This document shows, piece after piece, positions 43,683 to 53,400 of a DNA stretch of 64,000 nt. A program made the translations under genes and the position numbers. The stretch comes from Lentisphaerota bacterium (lineage in GTDB: Bacteria > Verrucomicrobiota > Lentisphaeria > Victivallales > Victivallaceae). The notes below the pieces were generated by a model. It was not told the DNA's origin. It did no database searches and saw only the letters and a program-made list of their open reading frames with translations. The first letter of the stretch is position 1. Every line of letters begins with the position of its first letter. Where the stretch lies: the NCBI GenBank assembly GCA_015061615.1, contig SUWE01000005.1, positions 1-64,000 of the forward strand, given 5' to 3'.

Positions 43683-46166
43683 ATGAAACTCTCCTTTTCT
43701 ACAAACAGATGGAACGATTACAGCTTTGACCAGTTCATTGATATCGCCGCAGAATACCGTTTTAACGGAATCGAGATACACGATGTCAACGCCGTATTCA
43801 ATGTCGCTGAACCGGGAAAAATCACTGCGCTTTATCGGCGTCTGATGGAAAAACGTCTGGCAATATCCTGCATCGACCTTGTTTCAGATGCGGTTACTGC
43901 CAAAGACTCTGCATTGGATGAACTTGTATTGGTCCTTGATGCTGCCAAACGTCTTCATGCTCCCTGTGTGCGTGTTAAAACCGCAGTTGCCGGGGATGAA
44001 GCTGTCACGGCGATGCAGGATTTTCTCAAAGCGGCTTTGCCTCTTTCTGAAAAATCCGGTGTCGCACTGCTTATAGAAACTGTCGGTGTTTTTGCTGATA
44101 CAGCAAAGCTCCGTGCGCTTTTTGAATTGTTCGTAAGCGACAATCTTGCCGCGTTGTGGGATTTGCATTATCCGTTCCGTATTCACGGGGAAGCTCCGGA
44201 GGAGACTATCCGCAATCTCGGAGCCTATGTCCGTCACGTCCATATGAAGGACTCTGAAAGTGCAGACAAACCGACTCTTGTCGGTGAAGGATCTTTGCCG
44301 ATTCAATCCATTATGAACGCATTGAAATCAGTCAATTATGACGGATTTATTTCCATTGAATGGGATCCTGCGTGGGATGAAGTCAGTGATATTGATATCA
44401 TTTTTCCCCATTTTATCAGCTACATGAGCCGTTATGAGCTTGCCCGTTCCCGTACTCCGCTGTACGATAACAACGCTCACACCGGCAAGTATGTATGGAA
44501 AAAAGAGACTCTTATTGAGAAAACCTTTTCTCAGGTTCTTGATACGATGGTAAAGGAGTTTCCGGATCATCTTGCATTCAAATACACTACACTGGATTAT
44601 ACCCGTACTTATTCTGAATTCCGCGATGATGTCGATCAGTTTGCCCGCTCGCTGATTGCCCTCGGTGTCAAACCGGGCAGTCACGTCGCTGTGTGGATGA
44701 CAAATTTGCCGCAGTGGTATATCGCCTTCTGGGCAACGACCAAAATCGGTGCTGTTCTGGTAACAGTCAACACCGCATATAAAATTGCTGAAGCTGAATA
44801 TTTGCTCAAGCAGTCTGATACCCATACTTTGATTTTGGAAAAATCATGGCGTGATTCAGATTATGCCGGAATCATCGCCCAGCTCTGTCCTGAATTGGAA
44901 ACAACTGCCCCCGGCGCTCCGTTGCGTGCCAAGCGTCTGCCGTTTCTGCGCAACGTTATTACCGTCGGTTACCGCCAGAAAGGGGCAATAACCTGGGAAG
45001 ATGCTCTGCTCAGAGCCAAAAGTGTTCCCGTTGAAGAACTTCACCGGCGTGCTGATGCGGTGGATATTCACGATGTTTGTAATATGCAGTATACCTCCGG
45101 AACTACCGGTTTCCCCAAGGGAGTCATGCTCACCCACTTCGGTGTTGTGAACAACGGTAAATGTATCGGCGACCGCATGGATTTATCCACTGCCGACCGC
45201 ATGATGATCGAGGTTCCGATGTTCCATTGCTTCGGAATGGTGCTGGCGATGACTGCAAGTATGACGCACGGTGCAACGCTTCTGCCGCTGCCCTATTTTT
45301 CCGCCAAACCGGCGCTTGCTTGTATCAATCAGGAAAAAATCACCTGTTTCCACGGTGTTCCGACGATGTTTATCGCGTTGCTGGGGCATCCGGATTTCCC
45401 AAAAACGGACTTCTCGTATATGCGTACCGGAATTATGGCAGGTTCTCCCTGTCCGATCTCTGTGATGCAGGATGTTATTGATAAGATGCACATGACAGAG
45501 ATCACCATTGTGTATGGTCAGACAGAAGCTTCCCCCGGCTGTACAATGTCCACCACCAGTGATCCGATCGAAGATCGTGTGGCGACAGTCGGTCGTGATT
45601 TGCCGGAAATCGAAAACCGCATCGTTGACCCCGAAACCGGAAAAGATTTGCCGGATAATGAAATCGGTGAGTTTGTCACCCGCGGCTATCATGTTATGAA
45701 GGGGTACTATAAGATGCCCAAAGAGACAGCTGCGGCAATAGATGCTGACGGCTGGCTCCATACCGGAGACCTTGCATTGCGGACTCCCGATGGCAACTAC
45801 AAAATCACCGGACGTCTCAAAGATATGATCATCCGCGGCGGTGAAAATATTTATCCCAAAGAGATCGAAGAATTCATTTATACCCACAGCAAGGTTGAAG
45901 ATGTTCAGGTCATCGGTATTCCGGATAAACAGCTTGGTGAAGAGATCCTTGCTGCGGTTATTCTCAAGCCCGGCGAGACGATGACTGCCGCTGAATTGCA
46001 GGATTATGTCCGTCAGAATATGGCTAAACACAAAGTTCCGCGTTATGTCGACTTTGTTGAGGCGTTTCCCCAGAATGCCGCGGGCAAGATCCTGAAGTAC
46101 AAGATGCGTGAAGATGCCGCAAAGCGTTTGAATATCGCAAAAGTCGAAGGTATCGTTGCGGATTGA
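43683..46166 (+). CDS. Sugar-isomerase-like / acyl-CoA ligase fusion
   Basis: About 827 residues. Residues 1-260 form a sugar phosphate isomerase/epimerase (AP-endonuclease-2-like) TIM barrel; it starts KLSFSTNRWNDYSFD and contains LIETVGVF, WDLHYPFRIHGE and HVHMKDSE, which hold metal-binding Glu, Asp and His. Residues ~275-827 form an AMP-forming acyl-CoA synthetase with YTSGTTGFPKG, YGQTEASPG, GWLHTGDLA and catalytic Lys in AAGKILKYKMR. The two domains are normally separate genes. A substrate acid tied to a sugar or inositol-like route is possible but unproven. RBS GAGGAG. Confidence 0.8.
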   Translation: MKLSFSTNRWNDYSFDQFIDIAAEYRFNGIEIHDVNAVFNVAEPGKITALYRRLMEKRLAISCIDLVSDAVTAKDSALDELVLVLDAAKRLHAPCVRVKTAVAGDEAVTAMQDFLKAALPLSEKSGVALLIETVGVFADTAKLRALFELFVSDNLAALWDLHYPFRIHGEAPEETIRNLGAYVRHVHMKDSESADKPTLVGEGSLPIQSIMNALKSVNYDGFISIEWDPAWDEVSDIDIIFPHFISYMSRYELARSRTPLYDNNAHTGKYVWKKETLIEKTFSQVLDTMVKEFPDHLAFKYTTLDYTRTYSEFRDDVDQFARSLIALGVKPGSHVAVWMTNLPQWYIAFWATTKIGAVLVTVNTAYKIAEAEYLLKQSDTHTLILEKSWRDSDYAGIIAQLCPELETTAPGAPLRAKRLPFLRNVITVGYRQKGAITWEDALLRAKSVPVEELHRRADAVDIHDVCNMQYTSGTTGFPKGVMLTHFGVVNNGKCIGDRMDLSTADRMMIEVPMFHCFGMVLAMTASMTHGATLLPLPYFSAKPALACINQEKITCFHGVPTMFIALLGHPDFPKTDFSYMRTGIMAGSPCPISVMQDVIDKMHMTEITIVYGQTEASPGCTMSTTSDPIEDRVATVGRDLPEIENRIVDPETGKDLPDNEIGEFVTRGYHVMKGYYKMPKETAAAIDADGWLHTGDLALRTPDGNYKITGRLKDMIIRGGENIYPKEIEEFIYTHSKVEDVQVIGIPDKQLGEEILAAVILKPGETMTAAELQDYVRQNMAKHKVPRYVDFVEAFPQNAAGKILKYKMREDAAKRLNIAKVEGIVAD

Positions 46167-46193
46167 AATTTACCTTTGGAGGAATTTGATTTT

Positions 46194-49100
46194 ATGAGCA
46201 AAGATAAAAAATTCGTTACCATGGATGGTAATGAAGCATGTGCTTATGCGGCGTATGCGTTTACAGAAGTTGCCGCGATCTATCCGATAACTCCTTCCAG
46301 TCCGATGGCGGGCAAAACCGATGCCTGGTCAGCCAAGGGCAGAAAGAATGTTTTCGGTCAAACCGTGTCTCTTGTAGAAATGGAGTCGGAAGCCGGTGCC
46401 GCCGGTGCGATCCATGGTTCGCTGGAAACCGGCGCTTTATCAAGCAGTTATACCTCATCTCAGGGATTACTGCTGATGATTCCGGTCATGCATCGTATCG
46501 CCGGTGAGCGATTGCCGGGAGTACTCCATGTCGCCTCCCGTACCGTTGGAACTCATGCGTTGTCGATTTTCGGAGACCACTCTGACGTAATGAACTGCCG
46601 TCAGACCGGATTTGCCTTGTTAAGCACTGCCAGTTCTCAGGAAATCATGGACTTGGCTCCGGTTGCCCATCTTGCGGCGATCAAAGGCAGAATTCCGTTT
46701 CTGCACTTCTTTGACGGATTCCGGACGTCTCATGAGATGAGTAAAGTTGAGGCTATTGATTACGAAGATTTTGCCGGATTGGTCGATTATGATGCCGTAG
46801 ATGCTTTCCGCGCTCAGGCTCTTAATCCTGAGCATCCGCGTTTGCGGGCAACGGTTCAGAACGGTGATATTTTCTTCCAGGTGCGTGAAGCAAACAACCG
46901 TTTTTATTCAGATTTGCCGCAAATAGTTCAGGATTATATGGATAAAATCGGCGAACTCACAGGGCGCAAATATAAACTTTTCGATTATTATGGCGCCCCT
47001 GATGCCGAAAAGGTCATCATTGCCATGGGATCGGTTTCAGGAGCGGTCAAAGAGAGTGTCGATTACCTCAATGCCAACGGTGAAAAATGCGGATTTATCC
47101 AAGTTCGTCTTTACAGACCGTTTTCTGCGAAATTTTTCCTTGCTGCCCTGCCGCAGTCAGTCCGCCGCATAGCGGTGCTTGACCGCTGCAAAGAAATGGG
47201 CTGTGCCGGAGAGCCGCTTTATCAGGATGTCTGTACTGTTCTTGCCCGTGCAAAACGGGATATACTTGTTGTCGGCGGTCGTTACGGATTATCCAGTAAA
47301 GATGTTGATCCGGCACAGATCGCGGCGGTTTACAAACATCTTGACAATGAAGCTCCTTTTGACAGCTTTACCATCGGTATCGAAGATGATGTCACTCACC
47401 TTTCTCTGCCGGTAGAAGGCGCGCTTTATCCCGACGATGAACACCAGGTTTGCTGTAAATTCTGGGGATTGGGGTCTGACGGTACCGTCGGTGCCAACAA
47501 AAGCACTGTTGAGATCATCAATGCGCATACTTCAAAATTTGCGCAGGCGTACTTTGAATATGATGCAAAGAAATCTTTCGGTGTTACGAAATCGCATTTA
47601 CGTTTCGGTGATGCTCCCATCCGTTCTTCCTACTATGTGAAAAAGGCAGACTTTATCGGTTGTCACAATGAGACCTATATCCGTCAATACGATGTTGCCG
47701 GAGAGCTTAAATATGGCGGTACTCTGCTGTTGAATACCTCTCTTGATGCCGCAGGATTGGAAAAACTCATTCCCGCATCGGCAAAACGGCAGCTTGCGGA
47801 GAAAAAAGTCCGTCTCTTTACCATTGATGCTGTATCCATTGCTTCTGAACTTGGTCTTGGTAATCACTATAATTTGGTTTTGCAGTCGGCGTTCTTCCAT
47901 TTGGTCAATATCATTCCCGGTGAAGAAGCAGATGCTTACATGAAAGATCTTGCCAAACGTACCTACTTTGCCAAAGGTGATGAAGTCGTTGCCAGAAACT
48001 GGGCAGCGATCGATGCCGGAGCAACTGCTTTCAAGGCGGTCGAGATTCCTGAAGCATGGCTTCATGCGGAAGATGAAGTGGGTAATTGTTGCGAAAACCG
48101 TCCGGATGTGGTGAAAAATATTGCTGATCCTATCAACCGGCAGAAAGGTGACGATCTTCCGGTAAGTGCATTCGCCGGTTATGAAGACGGTGTTATTGAC
48201 ATGGGATTGACTGCGTATGAAAAACGCGGTATTGCAGTGAAAGTTCCGGTGTGGGATGCATCCAAATGTATTCAGTGCAACCGTTGTTCACTGGTTTGTC
48301 CTCATGCTGTTATCCGTCCATATCTGCTTAATGATGCTGAAAACAGTGCAAAGCCTGCCGGATTTGATACTCTTGAAGTCCGTGGTAAAACCGGGTTGTA
48401 CTTCTCTTTGCAGACCAGTTTTGCTGACTGTACCGGTTGCGGCGCTTGCGTCAACGCCTGTCTTGCCAAAGATAAGGCATTGACAATGAAACCGTACCGC
48501 GAAGTCGGCAATCAGATGGAAAAATGGAATTACGCCCGGAATCTCAGTGACAAAGGTGATGTCTTTGATATCTGGACCATCAAGGGCAGTCAGTTCCGCC
48601 AGCCGCTGTTGGAATTTTCAGCGGCGTGTGCCGGTTGCGGCGAAACTCCTTACGCCAAATTGTTGACCCAGCTTTTCGGTGATCATGTTTACTGGGCTAA
48701 TGCCACCGGCTGTTCCCAGGCATGGGGATCGCCGATGCCCGGTATTCCTTATACCACCAACCGGGCAGGGCGCGGACCGGCGTGGAGCAACTCACTTTTT
48801 GAAAATAATGCGGAGTTTTCTCTCGGCATGGCGCTTTCTGTAAAACAGCAGCGTGCCAGAGTTAAAATGATGCTTTCTGAACTGATTGAACAGGATATTT
48901 CAGCAGGACTGCGCAGCGCCGCAGAGGATATGATCCGGAATTTTGATGATATTGACGCTTCAAGAAAGAGCGCCGATGTTATTTGTGAGATTTTGCCGGA
49001 ATGCTCATTGCCGCTGGCTCAGAAGATTTTGAAAAGCAAAGATATGCTTGCAAAAAAGACCTTCTGGATGTTCGGCGGAGACGGTTGGGCATACGATATC

Positions 49101-49694
49101 GGTTTCGGCGGTTTGGATCATGTCGTCGCCAGCGGTGAAAATATCAATGTCCTTGTTGTTGATACCGAAGTGTACAGCAATACCGGCGGACAATCATCCA
49201 AAGCCACTCCGATCGGAGCGGTTGCGCAGTTTGCCAGCAGCGGTAAAGCCAGCCCGAAAAAAGATTTGGGTGCGATATTCATGACTTACGGCAATGTTTA
49301 TGTTGCTCAGGTCGCAATGGGAGCGGATCCGAATCAGCTCATCAAAGCTATCCGTGAAGCCGAAGAATTTGACGGCCCTTCGGTGATAATCGCTTATACC
49401 CCCTGTCTTTCACATGGTTTGAAGTGCGGCATGGGGTGCGCTCAGGATGAAATGAAACGGGCGGTCGAAGCCGGTTACTGGACTCTTTACCGTTACAATC
49501 CGGCAAAAGAGAAGCCGTTCACACTTGACTCCAAAGCTCCTTCAACATCTTATACTGAATTTCTGGCAGGTGAGACCCGTTATGCAGCATTGAAACGGAC
49601 ATTCCCGGATAATGCGGCGGACTTTTTTGCAAAAGGTGCTGAGGCGGCAGAGAGAAAATATCAGAATTATAAACGGATGGAAGATAATCAGTGA
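46194..49694 (+). CDS. nifJ: Pyruvate:ferredoxin (flavodoxin) oxidoreductase
   Basis: 1166 residues, normal for the single-chain enzyme. Oxidises pyruvate to acetyl-CoA and CO2, reducing ferredoxin, with thiamine diphosphate. Signatures: domain I YPITPSSPMAG, domain II SLVEMESEAGAAGAIHGSL, the [4Fe-4S] ferredoxin domain with CIQCNRCSLVCP and CTGCGACVNACL, a further Cys pair (CAGCGETPYAK), and the ThDP motif GDGWAYDIGFGGLDHV. The start at 46194 has GGAGG upstream. Sits between two acyl-CoA ligases and supplies electrons that Rnf could use. Confidence 0.97.
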   Translation: MSKDKKFVTMDGNEACAYAAYAFTEVAAIYPITPSSPMAGKTDAWSAKGRKNVFGQTVSLVEMESEAGAAGAIHGSLETGALSSSYTSSQGLLLMIPVMHRIAGERLPGVLHVASRTVGTHALSIFGDHSDVMNCRQTGFALLSTASSQEIMDLAPVAHLAAIKGRIPFLHFFDGFRTSHEMSKVEAIDYEDFAGLVDYDAVDAFRAQALNPEHPRLRATVQNGDIFFQVREANNRFYSDLPQIVQDYMDKIGELTGRKYKLFDYYGAPDAEKVIIAMGSVSGAVKESVDYLNANGEKCGFIQVRLYRPFSAKFFLAALPQSVRRIAVLDRCKEMGCAGEPLYQDVCTVLARAKRDILVVGGRYGLSSKDVDPAQIAAVYKHLDNEAPFDSFTIGIEDDVTHLSLPVEGALYPDDEHQVCCKFWGLGSDGTVGANKSTVEIINAHTSKFAQAYFEYDAKKSFGVTKSHLRFGDAPIRSSYYVKKADFIGCHNETYIRQYDVAGELKYGGTLLLNTSLDAAGLEKLIPASAKRQLAEKKVRLFTIDAVSIASELGLGNHYNLVLQSAFFHLVNIIPGEEADAYMKDLAKRTYFAKGDEVVARNWAAIDAGATAFKAVEIPEAWLHAEDEVGNCCENRPDVVKNIADPINRQKGDDLPVSAFAGYEDGVIDMGLTAYEKRGIAVKVPVWDASKCIQCNRCSLVCPHAVIRPYLLNDAENSAKPAGFDTLEVRGKTGLYFSLQTSFADCTGCGACVNACLAKDKALTMKPYREVGNQMEKWNYARNLSDKGDVFDIWTIKGSQFRQPLLEFSAACAGCGETPYAKLLTQLFGDHVYWANATGCSQAWGSPMPGIPYTTNRAGRGPAWSNSLFENNAEFSLGMALSVKQQRARVKMMLSELIEQDISAGLRSAAEDMIRNFDDIDASRKSADVICEILPECSLPLAQKILKSKDMLAKKTFWMFGGDGWAYDIGFGGLDHVVASGENINVLVVDTEVYSNTGGQSSKATPIGAVAQFASSGKASPKKDLGAIFMTYGNVYVAQVAMGADPNQLIKAIREAEEFDGPSVIIAYTPCLSHGLKCGMGCAQDEMKRAVEAGYWTLYRYNPAKEKPFTLDSKAPSTSYTEFLAGETRYAALKRTFPDNAADFFAKGAEAAERKYQNYKRMEDNQ

Positions 49695-49727
49695 GGTGCT
49701 GATTATTTAAGCTAAAGGAATGATAAA

Positions 49728-52040
49728 ATGGCAGAAAAACAGGAAAATGTGCCGTCCAATGTATTTGGCGGGAATGATGTGGCAGAACAGCTTAAACTTA
49801 CCGGAAAGCGAATCAGTGAAGCGCGTAAAGCGCTCGGTATCAGTATTCGTGAGATGGCGATTCTGCACAACATTTCTGAACAGGAATATCTTCAGCATGA
49901 AAATGGTGAGGCGGACACATCCTTTTCTTTTCTGTTGAAAACTGCCGAGCGTTTCGGGATGGATCTCAATGCTTTGATAACCGGAGAATCTCCGCGGTTG
50001 AGTTTTTATACTTTGACACGGAAAATTTCCGGTCAGCGCGTCGAACGCAGTCCTGATTTTGAATATTTTCATCAGGCGGCACAGATGAAAAACCGCATGG
50101 CTGAGCCTTTTGTCGTCCGTGCGCCGTATATGGGAGAAAATGCTCCTGTACATCTTTCGACTCATGCCGGGCAGGAGTTCGATTATGTGTTGAGCGGAAA
50201 ACTCAAAGTTCAGCTTGAGGATAAAGTCGAGATACTTGAAGCCGGGGACAGTGTTTACTATGACAGCCGTCATCCGCATGGAATGGTCGCGGTCGGCGGA
50301 GAAGAGTGTACTTTTCTTGCTGTTGTGATGAAATCAACTGATTCAAAACTGCCGGAAAAAGTTCATCGGGAAATTGTGGAAACACCCTCCGATCAGGGTG
50401 ACCTTATTTACCACCGTTTTATGGAAGAAACCATTGATGAGGATGGTCTGCTCAAAGCGGTCAAATTCAATATCCCGGAAAACTTCAACTTCGCTTACGA
50501 TGTTCTGGATGAGTTGGCTGTCAAGCATCCGGCAGGCAGAGCGATGCGGTATGTTTCTGCTGACCGCAGTGTGGTCCGTGATTTTACCTATCGTGAGATT
50601 TCAGAATTGTCTCAGCAGGCGGCGAACTATTTCACCTCGCTTGGTATCAAAAAAGGCGATCGTGTCCTGCTGATCCTCAAACGGCATTATCAATATTGGT
50701 ATGTTGTCAATGCACTGCACCGCATCGGAGCGGTGGCGATCCCTGCGCCTAATCAGCTGCTTGCCAAAGATGTTGAATACCGCTTGCAGAGTGCTGATGT
50801 CCGCATGGTCGTTACCACTTCTGAAAAAGCGGTGGTCGATGCCGTGAACGAGGCGTGCAAAAATGCTCCGACAGTAGAGTTCAAACTCTCTGTAAACGGA
50901 GAAGTTTCCGGTTGGCATAATTTTGATGTCGAATTGGAACGTTTCAGCAAAGTGTTTCCGCGTCCGGCTGATTTGAAAGTCAGTGATCCGATGCTTATGT
51001 TTTTCTCAAGCGGAACTTCCGGTTATCCGAAAATGGTTCTGCATGACCATGCTTATCCTCTCGGTCATATTCTGACCGCCAGATGGTGGCTCAATGTTCA
51101 GCCGGGGGAATTGCATTTTACCATCAGTGATACCGGATGGGGAAAATCTTCCTGGGGTAAACATTACGGTCAGTGGCTCTGCGAAGCACAGGTTTTTGTT
51201 TTTGACTTTGACCGTTTCCATGCTGATGAGATTCTGCCTATGTTCAAACAGCATAATATTTCCACATTTTGTGCGCCGCCGACGATGTACCGTTTCTTCA
51301 TCAAAGAAGATTTGAGTAAATACGATTTTTCAACGCTGAAATATGCGGCTACCGCCGGAGAAGCGCTTAATCCGGAAGTGTTCCATCAGTTCTACTCCGT
51401 TACCGGATTGAAGATCATGGAAGCATTCGGACAGACCGAAACAACGATGTCTCTGGGGAACCTTGTCGGAACTGTTCCTCAGCCCGGTTCAATGGGGCGT
51501 CCCAGTCCTCAGTATCCGGTCGTTCTGCTGGATGCCGATGGTAATCCGGTTGCCGCAGGTGAGACCGGTGAAATCTGTATCAAAGCCGAAAAAGGTGAGA
51601 TTCCCGGACTTTTCTGCGGATACAACAATGACCCGGAACGTACTGCTGAAGCGTGGCATGATGGATACTACCATACCGGAGATGTGGCGTGGTGCGACGA
51701 GAGCGGCTGTTTCTGGTATGTCGGCAGAAGTGACGACGTTATCAAAACTTCCGGCTACCGGATCGGTCCTTTTGAGGTCGAAAGTGTGATTATGGAGCTG
51801 CCGTATGTTTTGGAGTGTGCCGTTACCGGCGCGCCGGATCCGGTGCGCGGTCAGGTCATCAAAGCGTGGATTATGCTGACCAAAGATACTGTTCCTTCTG
51901 ATGAACTGAAAAAAGAAATTCAGGATTATGTAAAAGCACACACTGCTCCTTATAAATATCCCCGGCTTATTGAGTTCGTGGACAGTTTGCCCAAAACCTC
52001 CAGCGGAAAAATCCGCCGGACTGAACTGCGTAACCGGTGA
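49728..52040 (+). CDS. XRE-type HTH / cupin / acyl-CoA ligase fusion
   Basis: 770 residues in three parts. Residues 22-83 are an XRE-type HTH (KRISEARKALGISIREMA). Residues 135-200 are a cupin (HLSTHAGQEFDYVLSGKL, DSVYYDSRHPHG). Residues ~225-770 form an AMP-forming acyl-CoA synthetase of the ACSM-like type: MFFSSGTSGYPKM, EAFGQTETTM, GYYHTGDVAW and catalytic Lys in KTSSGKIRRTEL. XRE-cupin pairs usually form a separate regulator; here the sensor, DNA-binding and enzyme are one chain. It could sense its substrate while controlling this operon. Followed by a terminator. Confidence 0.85.
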   Translation: MAEKQENVPSNVFGGNDVAEQLKLTGKRISEARKALGISIREMAILHNISEQEYLQHENGEADTSFSFLLKTAERFGMDLNALITGESPRLSFYTLTRKISGQRVERSPDFEYFHQAAQMKNRMAEPFVVRAPYMGENAPVHLSTHAGQEFDYVLSGKLKVQLEDKVEILEAGDSVYYDSRHPHGMVAVGGEECTFLAVVMKSTDSKLPEKVHREIVETPSDQGDLIYHRFMEETIDEDGLLKAVKFNIPENFNFAYDVLDELAVKHPAGRAMRYVSADRSVVRDFTYREISELSQQAANYFTSLGIKKGDRVLLILKRHYQYWYVVNALHRIGAVAIPAPNQLLAKDVEYRLQSADVRMVVTTSEKAVVDAVNEACKNAPTVEFKLSVNGEVSGWHNFDVELERFSKVFPRPADLKVSDPMLMFFSSGTSGYPKMVLHDHAYPLGHILTARWWLNVQPGELHFTISDTGWGKSSWGKHYGQWLCEAQVFVFDFDRFHADEILPMFKQHNISTFCAPPTMYRFFIKEDLSKYDFSTLKYAATAGEALNPEVFHQFYSVTGLKIMEAFGQTETTMSLGNLVGTVPQPGSMGRPSPQYPVVLLDADGNPVAAGETGEICIKAEKGEIPGLFCGYNNDPERTAEAWHDGYYHTGDVAWCDESGCFWYVGRSDDVIKTSGYRIGPFEVESVIMELPYVLECAVTGAPDPVRGQVIKAWIMLTKDTVPSDELKKEIQDYVKAHTAPYKYPRLIEFVDSLPKTSSGKIRRTELRNR

Positions 52041-52053
52041 GGTTGCTTGTTGC

Positions 52054-52086
52054 AGACCCGTTTCGGAAAATTCGGAGCGGGTCTTT
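52054..52086 (+). terminator. Terminator of the ligase/nifJ operon
   Basis: AGACCCG (52054-52060) pairs with CGGGTCT (52078-52084), with further inner pairing of TTTCG-type bases. The T tail is short (TTT), so termination may be moderate. Confidence 0.65.
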
Positions 52087-52132
52087 ACACAACTGTATAC
52101 ACTGAAAAAGCGAATAAAATTTGTTTGCGGTA

Positions 52133-52161
52133 TTGTAATTTGCTGAAGTATTAATTATATT
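52133..52161 (+). promoter_or_regulatory. Promoter of the four-paralogue cluster
   Basis: TTGTAA (52133-52138), exact 17-base spacer, TATATT (52156-52161), with GGAAGGA ribosome site before the first ATG. Confidence 0.7.
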
Positions 52162-52196
52162 AGATCAGATTCATTTTTTTTGGAAGGAAAAATAAA

Positions 52197-53387
52197 ATGA
52201 TTGAGATCACCAATTATCGTCAGGGAGCTATCCTTAACCACAATCACGGTGTGGAAAGTGAAAATGCTCTCCGGATTAAAGTTGAAGGTATTTCCGGCCA
52301 CGGCTGTCCGGTAACGGTCAATGGAGTTCCGGCAGAAATGGACGGGCGCCGTTTCTTTGCAGAAATCGATTTGACGGAAAAAATCAATACTATTACCGCT
52401 GAAACGATCACTTCTTATGGAAATTATAAGCAGGAATTGACTGTTGTCTGGGATAAAAAATCTTTCAAACGCTACAATTTCTATATTGATGACCATATTT
52501 TTACTTTTACCGATCTGGCAAAAGAGCGTCCGGCAAGAGCTTTTGATCACTTCTATTTGAAGGGATTGAAAAATATCCATGAAAAGTACGGTACGGTATT
52601 TTCTCTGAATTGTTTCTACCACAATGCGCACCATGAATTTCTTTTGAAAGATATGCCGGATATCTGGAAAAGTGAATTTATCGACAACAGCGACTGGTTG
52701 AAATTGTCGTTTCACGCATACAGTGAATTTCCGGATCGTCCTTATGCAGAAGCATCGGCGGAAGATATCGGCAGGGATTGGGATATCGTGCAGAATGAGA
52801 TCATCCGTTTCGCCGGTGAAGAAACATATATCCCCCCGTGTGTCACACACTGGGTGAATATCCATCCGGCGGCGGCACAGGAAATGATTCGGCGCGGTAC
52901 ACGCTGCTATGCCGGTCCTTTGCGTCTGCGCGTGATGGGCGGACCGAGTCTTGCAGACCGTCAGAAAGGCGGAAATATGAATAAGATCCAGGCTCGCTCC
53001 GTATCCGGTGTTGATCGCGGTCCTGAAGTGCTTGGTTTGAATTTGCATTACGGATTCGGCGAGGAGACCAGTTATTGCAATCATCACCGCAGTTATTACG
53101 ACCCGTTACTCAAACTTTACTTTTACATCAATGGTGTTTGCTGCAACTTGCTTCCTATTGAGGAAATTCCCGGCAGAATTTCCGGAATTTTGAGTTCTGC
53201 TGAAAAATTCAATGCTGAAACATTCGGAATAGTAAGTCACGAACAGTATACCTTCCCATATTATCCGAACTATCTGCCGGATCATCTGGAACGTATGGAC
53301 CTTGCGGCTCGTCTTTATACCGAAGCCGGCTGCAAACCGGTGTTTTTCAATGACGGTGTGTTGGGAAATACGGTTTGGGATAGGTGA
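52197..53387 (+). CDS. NodB-like paralogue 1 of 4
   Basis: 396 residues, no signal peptide. Two domains are visible: residues 1-95 with Ig-like or glucodextranase-B-like pattern (NGVPAEMDGRRFFAEI) and residues ~100-396 with the order IDDH, LNCFYHNAH, SDWLKLSFHAYSEFPDRPY, WVNIHPAA, VMGGPSLADRQKGGN, then SHEQYTFPYYPNYL. The IDD and FHxYSE motifs resemble the metal sites of polysaccharide deacetylase (NodB) folds, so a carbohydrate or cell-wall deacetylase-like enzyme is likely, but no biochemical family fits. First of four paralogues in a row. Three further copies follow with small gaps. Confidence 0.65.
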   Translation: MIEITNYRQGAILNHNHGVESENALRIKVEGISGHGCPVTVNGVPAEMDGRRFFAEIDLTEKINTITAETITSYGNYKQELTVVWDKKSFKRYNFYIDDHIFTFTDLAKERPARAFDHFYLKGLKNIHEKYGTVFSLNCFYHNAHHEFLLKDMPDIWKSEFIDNSDWLKLSFHAYSEFPDRPYAEASAEDIGRDWDIVQNEIIRFAGEETYIPPCVTHWVNIHPAAAQEMIRRGTRCYAGPLRLRVMGGPSLADRQKGGNMNKIQARSVSGVDRGPEVLGLNLHYGFGEETSYCNHHRSYYDPLLKLYFYINGVCCNLLPIEEIPGRISGILSSAEKFNAETFGIVSHEQYTFPYYPNYLPDHLERMDLAARLYTEAGCKPVFFNDGVLGNTVWDR

Positions 53388-53400
53388 AAAGGGTAATGAA

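Noticed and set aside
45183..46031. Minus-strand frame of 282 codons opposite the isomerase-ligase fusion
   Set aside because: Fully antisense to a conserved ligase domain; no promoter or recognisable protein pattern.
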